From positions 54,793-118,792 of the forward strand of contig JAJKHS010000142.1 of the NCBI GenBank assembly GCA_021154885.1: a stretch of 64,000 nucleotides of DNA, in the 5' to 3' direction. The translations under genes were made by a program, and so were the position numbers. The DNA comes from Thermoanaerobaculum sp. (GTDB lineage: Bacteria > Acidobacteriota > Thermoanaerobaculia > Multivoradales > UBA5704). Of the stretch, positions 55,141 through 64,000 are shown in pieces; positions within the stretch are counted from its first letter, which is position 1; each line of letters opens with the position of its first letter. The notes beneath the pieces are model-generated. The model searched no databases and was not told the DNA's origin. It was given only the letters and a program-made list of their open reading frames with translations.

Positions 55141-55326
55141 CTAGGGACAGGCCCGGTTAGTGCAGACTGTGCCCGTTGCCGTTTGACAGCAGGTGTTGCA
55201 GCAAGGGCCGCTCGGCTCAGGGACACAGATCTGATGACAGCCACTCGCGGCTTGGGTCGGCGCCGTCAGGAAGCCCGCCAGGGCCGCGCTCAGAGCCAGG
55301 GTCAGCATGAGGAGCTTTCTGCGCAT
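55141..55326 (-). CDS. Small secreted cysteine-rich peptide (8 Cys)
   Basis: MRRKLLMLTLALSAALAGFLTAPTQA signal, mature ASGCHQICVPEPSGPCCNTCCQTATGTVCTNRACP. Confidence 0.65.
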   Translation of the reverse strand: MRRKLLMLTLALSAALAGFLTAPTQAASGCHQICVPEPSGPCCNTCCQTATGTVCTNRACP

Positions 55327-55351
55327 ATTGTCTCTCTTTCTAATGAAAGTC

Positions 55352-56368
55352 TCAGGCAATGGGATGGCGGAAGGAGGCCGAGTAGCGGCCCGTGGCATGG
55401 TGCTCGAGCTGGCGTTCGAGATCGCCCAGGAGGCTGGAGGCGCCGATGCGGAAGAGGGCGGGGCGCATCCAGGCGTCGCCCAGTTCCTCCTTCATCAGGG
55501 CCAGCCAGTCGGCGGCGTTGCGGGCGGTGGAGATCCCGCCGGCCGGCTTGAAGCCGACGCGGAAACCGGTGCGCTCGCGGTAGTCGCGGATCGCCCGCAC
55601 CATCACCAGGGAGACGGGCAGGGTGGCATTGACCTTCTCCTTGCCGGTCGAGGTCTTGATGAAGTCGGCGCCCGCCATCATGGCCACCCGGCTCGCCCGC
55701 GCCACGTTGCGCAGGGTCCCCAGCTCGCCGGTGGCGAGGATCGTCTTGAGATGGGCCGGTCCGCAGGCCTCGCGGAAGGCGCGAACCTCGTCGTAGAGAG
55801 CCTGCCAGTTGCCGGTGAGGACGTGGGCGCGGCTGATCACGATGTCGATCTCCGCAGCGCCCGCCGCCACCGACTCGCGGATCTCGGCCAAGCGCTGGGG
55901 AAACGGGTTCTGGCCGGCCGGGAAGCCGGCCGAGACGGCGCAGACCGGGATGCCGGAGCCCGCCAGCGCCTCGCGCGCGGTCGCCACGAGGTTGTGGTAG
56001 ACGCAGACCGAGGCGACGCGGATGTTGAGGTGGTCGGCGCCCAGCGCCTCCAGGACGTCCCGCCGCACGGGCTGGCGCGCCTTGGCGCAGAGCCGGCGCA
56101 CGCGGCCCGGGGTGTCGTCCCCCGCCAGCGTCGTCAAGTCGATGCAGGTGATGGCCCGCAGGTACCACGCGGCCTGCCACTCCTTCTTCACCGTGCGGCG
56201 TTTCGGCAGGGTGGCCGCCCGGCGCTCGGCCGCGCTGGTGTTGACCCGCACCTCGCGCACCCAGTCCAGCTCCAGGGGCGTCCCTGGATTGCGCTCATCG
56301 CCCTCGTCGTGAGGCGCCGAGGGCTGCGGCACCAGCGAGGGTCGGGTGGGGAGATCGTGCACAGCCAT
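55352..56368 (-). CDS. deoC: Deoxyribose-phosphate aldolase
   Basis: CIDLTTLAGDDTPGRV, EIDIVISRAHVLTGNW, LKTILATGELG, ADFIKTSTGKEKVNAT, VGFKPAGGIST. Confidence 0.95.
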   Translation of the reverse strand: MAVHDLPTRPSLVPQPSAPHDEGDERNPGTPLELDWVREVRVNTSAAERRAATLPKRRTVKKEWQAAWYLRAITCIDLTTLAGDDTPGRVRRLCAKARQPVRRDVLEALGADHLNIRVASVCVYHNLVATAREALAGSGIPVCAVSAGFPAGQNPFPQRLAEIRESVAAGAAEIDIVISRAHVLTGNWQALYDEVRAFREACGPAHLKTILATGELGTLRNVARASRVAMMAGADFIKTSTGKEKVNATLPVSLVMVRAIRDYRERTGFRVGFKPAGGISTARNAADWLALMKEELGDAWMRPALFRIGASSLLGDLERQLEHHATGRYSASFRHPIA

Positions 56369-56393
56369 GGGACTGGAAATCCTACCACCTCCG

Positions 56394-58649
56394 TCAACGG
56401 GCGGCGGCGCTCCGGTTCCTGATGCGCACCTTGCCCAGCTCGACGCCGGTGTAGTAGTGGGTGAGGATCTCGCGGTAGGTGTGGCCGCGTTGCGCCATGC
56501 CGTAGGCGCCCACCTGGCACATGCCGACGCCGTGGCCGAAGCCCTTGCCGTTGAACAGCCAGCCGGGCTCCTGGTTCTTGGGCGCCAGGCGCTTGGCGGT
56601 GAAGAGGGTGTCGGGCACGTCGAGGGTCCAGCGCACGGCGAGCCCGTCCACCTCCACGGACTGCCCCTGGTCGTTGTAGATCCGGATCTTGCCCACGCGC
56701 CCCGACTCCCCCCGCTCCAGCACCTCGAAGCTGCTGAACAGGAATCCCGGGAAGCGGGTGTTCACCTGCGTCGCGAGCTGCGAGTCGGTGCGAAAGCGGG
56801 TCCAGGAGCTGTAGGGGCTGCTGCGGTCGAAGGCGACGCCGTCGAGGTCGAGCTCCTGGGTGAGGGCGACGAGGCGGTCCCCCTGCCAGAAGAGGGTCAG
56901 GAGGTCGCCCGGCACGAGGTTCAGGCCGGCGCTGAACAGCTCGCTCCCCTGGCGGCGGAAGGTGGCGGCCCCCTGCGACAGGTCGTACACCTTGTCCTCC
57001 TTGCCGGAGCGGACGGCGAGCCTGCCGTCGGCGACGGAGAAGAAAGACGTCTCTTCGCGCCGCACCGCGCGCAGCAGCTCGGCCATGGCGAGGAGCATGC
57101 GCTCGATCTGGTCGGGGGAGAGCGGCTGGTCGAGGGGGCCGCTGAGCAGGCCGCTGCGCAGCAGGTAGGCCGCCCGCCGGCGGTCCTCCTCGCTCCAGTC
57201 GGCCGGCGGATCGGTGAGCAGGTAGCGCACGTCCTCCGGCCCAAGGAACAGCCGGGCGTCGAGCGCCAGATCGAAGGCGTAGGCGATGTAGCGCTGCACC
57301 TCGCGCCGGTCGAGGGAGGCGAGCGGCTCGCGAGGCGCCGGCAGGCCGGCGAGCAGCGCCAGATGCTCCAGCCGGGCGCCGAGGACCGCGGCGGGCGATG
57401 CGCCGGCCGCCGGCGGCAGCAGCCGGCGGGTCAGCCCGGCCGGGAACGGAACCCCCGGCGCCAAGTCGCCGTCGATGCGCGCCATGCCGCTCTCCATGCA
57501 GGGAACACCCTTGAGATAAGGGTCGTTCTTCAGGGGGAAGATGACGTGCACGTCCTCAGTGTGGCCGCCGCAGGTGGAACTGTAGAGGGCGTCCACCAGT
57601 TCCCCCTTGTAGAGCAGGACCTGGCCGGCGGTCTCCGCCACCGCGCGGTCGGAGAGCGGGTGCTCGGCCGCCATGCCGCCGTAGACCTGGCAGCGCGGCG
57701 TGGCGCAGATGTCGTACCCCTCGCGCGAGAACTCGCCCATGTTGCGCAAGGTGTAGGTGCGGGCCGCCACCGCCTGCGCCTTCAGCGCCTCGAGCTGGTG
57801 GTAGAGCTCGGGGCCCATCTCGCTGGGCACCACGCCCCGCAGGTAATTCTCCACCGGCAGCTCGTTGATCAGGTTGAGGGCGCCGCGGTCGTTCAGATAG
57901 ACCAGCATCCGCCCGCGGTAGCGCTTCCCCTGCACCCGCACGCTCGGCCCCGACACGGGCGCGACGGAGAGCCAGCGCCCGGGATAGACCCTGGAGCTCT
58001 GTCCCTGGACGAGCCGCAGGGCGGGCTGGGTGACGCTCCCCCCCTCGTTGACCACGAAGCCGCCGGTGACGCCCAGGGTGGACAGGCGCTTCAGGTCGGC
58101 CTCGGCCGCCTCCCGCGTGGGATAGCGACCCACCCGGATCCGGTAGAGGTCGATGCCGGCGTCGAAGTAGGCCTCGCCGGGCTGGCCGGACTCCCGCTCC
58201 AGCCGGCTGGCGAGGTCCTGGGCCTGCCGCTCATCGCGCAGCGCCGCCACTTGCAGCCGATAGAACCCCTTCTGGGCCGACGCCGCCGCAGGCTCGATCC
58301 TGAGCGAGGAGCCGACTGCCACCTCCTGGGTCTCCACCGCGACCTGCAGCGGCTCCTCGCAGCACGGGAAGGTCACCGTGTCGAGATCGCTCGCCAGCCC
58401 CACCTTGACCAGCAGCGGCTCCTTCTCGTCGTAGGGGGCCTCGGCCGGCGTCGGCGTCTCCGGCGGCGGCACGGGCTCGCGCGGCGCCGGCTTCGGCTTT
58501 GCGGGAACCGGCTGAGCGGGCGGCGCGGCCGGCGGCGCGGGCCGGCTCTTGGGACGAGGCGCCTTGGAGACCACCCGGGGAGGCGTCTTCGGCGTACAGC
58601 CCGCGAGCAGGACCAGGGAGGCGAGGACGAGGAGAAGCTTCGATTTCAC
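56394..58649 (-). CDS. SpoIID/LytB-domain lipoprotein with SPOR-like domain
   Basis: GTG start, LLAGC lipobox; LPVENYLRGVVPSEM, LKAQAVAARTYTL, STCGGHTEDV. Confidence 0.9.
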   Translation of the reverse strand: MKSKLLLVLASLVLLAGCTPKTPPRVVSKAPRPKSRPAPPAAPPAQPVPAKPKPAPREPVPPPETPTPAEAPYDEKEPLLVKVGLASDLDTVTFPCCEEPLQVAVETQEVAVGSSLRIEPAAASAQKGFYRLQVAALRDERQAQDLASRLERESGQPGEAYFDAGIDLYRIRVGRYPTREAAEADLKRLSTLGVTGGFVVNEGGSVTQPALRLVQGQSSRVYPGRWLSVAPVSGPSVRVQGKRYRGRMLVYLNDRGALNLINELPVENYLRGVVPSEMGPELYHQLEALKAQAVAARTYTLRNMGEFSREGYDICATPRCQVYGGMAAEHPLSDRAVAETAGQVLLYKGELVDALYSSTCGGHTEDVHVIFPLKNDPYLKGVPCMESGMARIDGDLAPGVPFPAGLTRRLLPPAAGASPAAVLGARLEHLALLAGLPAPREPLASLDRREVQRYIAYAFDLALDARLFLGPEDVRYLLTDPPADWSEEDRRRAAYLLRSGLLSGPLDQPLSPDQIERMLLAMAELLRAVRREETSFFSVADGRLAVRSGKEDKVYDLSQGAATFRRQGSELFSAGLNLVPGDLLTLFWQGDRLVALTQELDLDGVAFDRSSPYSSWTRFRTDSQLATQVNTRFPGFLFSSFEVLERGESGRVGKIRIYNDQGQSVEVDGLAVRWTLDVPDTLFTAKRLAPKNQEPGWLFNGKGFGHGVGMCQVGAYGMAQRGHTYREILTHYYTGVELGKVRIRNRSAAAR

Positions 58650-59599
58650 GCGGTCTGCACCTCGCGTTTGCGGCGGATCTCGAGCCGCCCCTCGCTGCGG
58701 ACCAGGGCCACCAGGGAGGAGGCCAGGATCAGGGCCAGCAGCGCGCTGGGGAGGCCTTGAAGCAGGAAGAGCACCACCCGGACGAGCGCCCGCAGCCGCG
58801 GCGCGCCCGTGAGGAGGAGCTCGGGCACGGCCGAGACGGGGACGAAGACGAGCGCCAGCGCCAAGCCCATGATCGCCACCAGGAGGACGAGGACGGCGAC
58901 CGTACCCAGGCGCCCGCCCAGCACCGCCAAGCCCTGCCGCCCGGCGGCGCGGACGCCCGAACCCTCCCGCGCCAGGCCGGCCTGGGCGACGTGGCTCCAC
59001 AGCCCGGCGACGAGAAACAGAAAGCCCAGGGGGAGGGCCCCGCCGCAGCCGATCCCCAGGACCGCGGGCTTGCCCCAGACCTCCCCACCCACCCCCAGGC
59101 TGACGAGCCAGGCCAGAGCGGCGATCCCCAGGGGGAGCGCCAGGGCCCAGAAGAGGACGAGCAGTCGGAAGAACCGCCAGAGGTAGAGGCCCCCCCAACC
59201 GGAGAAGTCCCGCAGGCTGAAGGTGCGGAACAGCAGGCGGTTGCGGCGGGGGCCCGGCAGGGCCTGACGGTCCGCCGCGGCGAGCACGCCGTAGATGCCG
59301 GCCTGGAACCAGCAGTGAACGAGGAGCGACAGCAGCCATACCGCCAGCATGGCAACCCCGGCCAGCATCACCCCCGGGGAGAGCCGGCCGAGCCGCGCCG
59401 TGAACACCTCGAACACCCGCGCCGCGCTCCGTCCGGCCAGCAACGCGTCCGCCCCGAGAGTGACCAGGGGCAGCGAGACGCTCAGGGCCAGCAGGACCAC
59501 GACAAGGAGGGATTGCAACCACTGGACCAGCACCAGCTCCCAGTTGGCCGCCAGGTTCGTCCAACCGCGGCGCAGACAGTCGGCCGCCGAGAGCCTCAT
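58646..59599 (-). CDS. Polytopic membrane protein
   Basis: Multiple hydrophobic helices; 4-bp overlaps with both neighbours. Confidence 0.75.
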   Translation of the reverse strand: MRLSAADCLRRGWTNLAANWELVLVQWLQSLLVVVLLALSVSLPLVTLGADALLAGRSAARVFEVFTARLGRLSPGVMLAGVAMLAVWLLSLLVHCWFQAGIYGVLAAADRQALPGPRRNRLLFRTFSLRDFSGWGGLYLWRFFRLLVLFWALALPLGIAALAWLVSLGVGGEVWGKPAVLGIGCGGALPLGFLFLVAGLWSHVAQAGLAREGSGVRAAGRQGLAVLGGRLGTVAVLVLLVAIMGLALALVFVPVSAVPELLLTGAPRLRALVRVVLFLLQGLPSALLALILASSLVALVRSEGRLEIRRKREVQTA

Positions 59600-60459
59600 C
59601 GCAGGCGCGCCCCGTGCACGGCCTGCTCGCGCCGGAAGTCCTCCACGGCGTCGAGCACCACCGGCTGCGCCATCTCGTAGAGCCGGCTGACCAGCATGGG
59701 GGGAAGCCGGGAGGACAGCAGCGCCGTCTCCTCTTTCACCGGCTCGGTGTCGGGCCCGCGGTCCAGAGAGTTTTTCGGTACCATCGTCGTCCGCCCCGCC
59801 ACCCGCACGGCGGCCTTCTTCGAGGCGGCGCCCTCGTCCAGGCGGTAGTTGGTAGTGAAGAGGGTCGGCAGCCGGCGGGTGTAGCGGGCGTTGATGATCA
59901 GGTAGAGGACGTCCTTCACCCAGGGCGTCGGCTGCTGCGCCCCGAGCTCGTCGAGGACCAGGAAGGGGACCTCCGACAGGGGATCGAGGACCTGCCGCTT
60001 GGATTCCTGTGAATCGGCATCGAAGGTGGACTGGAGCTGGTGGATGAGGGAGGTGAACTCGACGAAGCGCCCGCGGAGCTGGAAGCGCTCGATCAGCTCC
60101 AGGAGAACGGCGACGGCGAGGTGCGTCTTGCCCACGCCGGGCGGGCCCACGAAGAGGAGGCCCGACTGGCGGAAGCCGATCCCCTCCTGGAGGAACTCGT
60201 CGACGTACTCCTGAGCGGCCTTGCGGGCCGCCACGAGCTGCGGCTCCTGTCGCGACCTGCCGCTCGAGACGTGGAAGTTCGACAGCCGGCAGTGGCGATA
60301 GCGAGCGGGGATCCCCGCTGTCTGGGTCAACCGGGGGACGACGTCGTGCCGCTGGCAGACGCACGGCCGGGCCGTGCCCGCCCGGCCGTCGGCGACGACG
60401 ACCCACCCCCGGCCGCCGCATTCCGAGCAGGGCTCTTCGAGGACTTCGCTGGCCGGCAT
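59596..60459 (-). CDS. DnaC/IstB-like ATPase with N-terminal zinc motif
   Basis: CSECGGRGWVVV...CVC; GLLFVGPPGVGKTHLAVAVLLEL, FLVLDELGAQ, TLFTTNY. Confidence 0.88.
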   Translation of the reverse strand: MPASEVLEEPCSECGGRGWVVVADGRAGTARPCVCQRHDVVPRLTQTAGIPARYRHCRLSNFHVSSGRSRQEPQLVAARKAAQEYVDEFLQEGIGFRQSGLLFVGPPGVGKTHLAVAVLLELIERFQLRGRFVEFTSLIHQLQSTFDADSQESKRQVLDPLSEVPFLVLDELGAQQPTPWVKDVLYLIINARYTRRLPTLFTTNYRLDEGAASKKAAVRVAGRTTMVPKNSLDRGPDTEPVKEETALLSSRLPPMLVSRLYEMAQPVVLDAVEDFRREQAVHGARLR

Positions 60460-60485
60460 GCTGGAAATCGTAGCATGCCGGTTCG

Positions 60486-60869
60486 CTAGCGCACCTTGCT
60501 CAACGGCCCGCTGTGCATCTTCACCAGGGCGTGCTGGCGGCTGGGGTCGGCCCGCCGCTCCTCGGCCAGCCGCCGGACGTACTCCAGCAGGCGGTCGACC
60601 TCGCCCTGCATGCGCTCCATCTGTTCGCGCATGTTGAGGATCACCTCGACGCCGGCGAGGTTGACTCCCAGATCACGGGTGAGGGTGAGGATGATCTCCA
60701 GGCGGCGGATCGCCTCTTCGTCATAGAGGCGGGTGTTGCCGGCGCTGCGGGTCGGCTTGAGGAGGCCTTCCCGCTCGTAGAGGCGCAGAGTCTGGGGGTG
60801 GATGGCATAGCGCTCGGCCACCACGCTGATCATCACGTACTTCTGGTCGGGTTTCCTGCGGCTGGCCAT
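60486..60869 (-). CDS. hspR: MerR-family heat-shock regulator HspR
   Basis: MISVVAERYAIHPQTLRLYEREGLLKPTRSAGNTRLYDEEAIRRLEII; adjacent to hsp20 and dnaK. Confidence 0.88.
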   Translation of the reverse strand: MASRRKPDQKYVMISVVAERYAIHPQTLRLYEREGLLKPTRSAGNTRLYDEEAIRRLEIILTLTRDLGVNLAGVEVILNMREQMERMQGEVDRLLEYVRRLAEERRADPSRQHALVKMHSGPLSKVR

Positions 60870-61321
60870 CAGCCACTCTCCTCTGCGATCTCGACCTGGG
60901 TCGACCCGCCGCCCGCGAGCTTCGGGATGTGGACGCGGAGGACGCCCTTCTCGAAGCCGGCCGAAATGCTCTCGACGTCGACCGGCGATCCCAGGTCGAA
61001 GGTGCGGCGGAAGGGGCCGTAGCTGCGCTCCATGCGGAGGAAGTTCCGGTTCTCTCCCAGCGGCTGCCGGCGGCCGGAGAGCTCCAGCCGCCGATCCCGC
61101 ACCTGCAGTTGAATATCGTCACGCCGCACGCCGGGCAGCTCGGCGAATACCAGGTAGCCATCCTCGGTTTCGAGGACGTCGACCGCGGGAAGCCAGGTGC
61201 CCGGCAGGCCCCCTTCGCGGTCTTCGTAGTCCGAGGTGAGAAGCGCCTGCTCGAAAAGGCTGTTGATACGGTCCTGGATGCGGGCCAGCTCTTCGAGGTA
61301 GATCTTCTTCAAGGGCGCCAT
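60869..61321 (-). CDS. Hsp20/alpha-crystallin family chaperone
   Basis: WLPAVDVLETEDGYLVFAELPGVRRDDIQLQVRDRRLELSGRR. Confidence 0.93.
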   Translation of the reverse strand: MAPLKKIYLEELARIQDRINSLFEQALLTSDYEDREGGLPGTWLPAVDVLETEDGYLVFAELPGVRRDDIQLQVRDRRLELSGRRQPLGENRNFLRMERSYGPFRRTFDLGSPVDVESISAGFEKGVLRVHIPKLAGGGSTQVEIAEESG

Positions 61322-61334
61322 GACTCACCCCGGC

Positions 61335-63248
<1,914 letters not shown>

Positions 63249-63287
63249 TTGGGTTCTCCTCCTTCGTCATTCCTCTCAGCAGATCCT

Positions 63288-63327
63288 AGTCTAGGACCTT
63301 AGTGGCGCAATGTCAATTTTGCGCCAC
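63288..63327 (-). promoter_or_regulatory. dnaK promoter with overlapping inverted-repeat operator
   Basis: Minus strand TTGACA-N17-TAGACT; GTGGCGCAA-N8-TTGCGCCAC spans the -35 box. Confidence 0.7.
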
Positions 63328-63386
63328 GTCCTATCTGACAAAGTTGGACGCAGATTTATTCCGGGGTGGAGCGAGACGCCGGAGGA

Positions 63387-64000
63387 TCAGTCGAGCAGCA
63401 CCAGGGGCGCCGCCTGGGATTCCGGCCGGACGTTCAGCACCTCGGGATCGAGGAGGAAGTTGCCGGTGATGGCCTCGGTGGCCTCGGCACCGGGGATGGG
63501 CTTGCCACCCGCCATCGGTTGCAGGGTATAGCTCTCCTCGCCCGCCGCGTAGCGCAGGGGATGGCCCTCGGGGTCCTTGAGGTCGTCCGGCGACAGCAGG
63601 CCCGCCTCAACCAGCTCCTCCAGCCGGTCGGGGAAGCTCCCCTTGAGCAGGAACCAGGTCTTGGCGGCGCGATCGATCTTGAGATAGAGGGCCGCCCGCT
63701 GATCCCGCGCCAGGGCCGCCCGCTCCCGCTGCTGCCAGGAGAAGGGGATCATCACGGTGTCGGGCACCCGCCACAGGGAGCCCACCACCAGCAGTGTCAG
63801 CAGCCCGGCCAGGGCCCGCCCCGCCCAGGGCACGGCGAGGGACACCGGCGGGCGGGGCTCGACCTTCATCTGGCGGAACTGCCCGGTCTCGTCCCCGAAC
63901 GGCACCACCGGCGGCAGGACGGCGGCCGCCGGCGGCTGGGGCACCGGCGCGGGACGGGGAACGGGCCGCGGGGCGGAGATCGGCACGGGCGCGGCCAGGG
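63387..64000 (-). CDS. Membrane-anchored hypothetical protein (5' end probably outside window)
   Basis: Pro-rich N region, one TM, C-terminal YLKIDRAAKTWFLLKGSFPDRLEELVEAGLLSPDDLKDPEGHPLRY. Confidence 0.6.
   Translation of the reverse strand, partial: LAAPVPISAPRPVPRPAPVPQPPAAAVLPPVVPFGDETGQFRQMKVEPRPPVSLAVPWAGRALAGLLTLLVVGSLWRVPDTVMIPFSWQQRERAALARDQRAALYLKIDRAAKTWFLLKGSFPDRLEELVEAGLLSPDDLKDPEGHPLRYAAGEESYTLQPMAGGKPIPGAEATEAITGNFLLDPEVLNVRPESQAAPLVLLD

Overview
64-kb high-GC bacterial chromosomal window; gene content looks Acidobacteriota-like, but this is inference only. Main blocks in order: TonB-receptor 3' end; TPR proteins; a divergent deiminase-like protein; a carbohydrate locus (GH1, (alpha/alpha)6 glycosidase, ABC SBP and two permeases, glucoamylase-family protein); an orphan DUF4157 (eCIS-type) protein; rsgA; HigBA; a tripartite RND efflux operon; a small TA/TIR accessory island; an LRR protein; DedA; PAP2; a second RND operon; an NRAMP-UspA fusion; an ASPIC/UnbV protein; a copper operon (copZ-copA-csoR); ArsR, P450 and a FAD oxidoreductase; a didomain ALDH with deoC; a SpoIID/DnaC-like operon; and hspR-hsp20-dnaK. 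The most unusual signals are: (1) a 28-unit, 21-bp array (50796-51383) with core GGAC-NN-GTCC, uninterrupted for 27 unit steps, directly upstream of a FAD oxidoreductase; (2) a second, unrelated 21-bp-phased motif (GCCGCAA) in an AT-rich intergenic region (18234-18640); (3) two translationally coupled TIR genes bracketed by 43-bp direct repeats that match the 3' end of the neighbouring LRR gene, like a cassette integrated at a gene end; (4) a BrnA-antitoxin-like N-terminus fused in frame to RsgA; (5) several inverted-repeat (MITE/REP-like) elements, two of which share 69 identical bases 43 kb apart; (6) decayed toxin-antitoxin modules. No tRNA, rRNA or CRISPR array was recognised.
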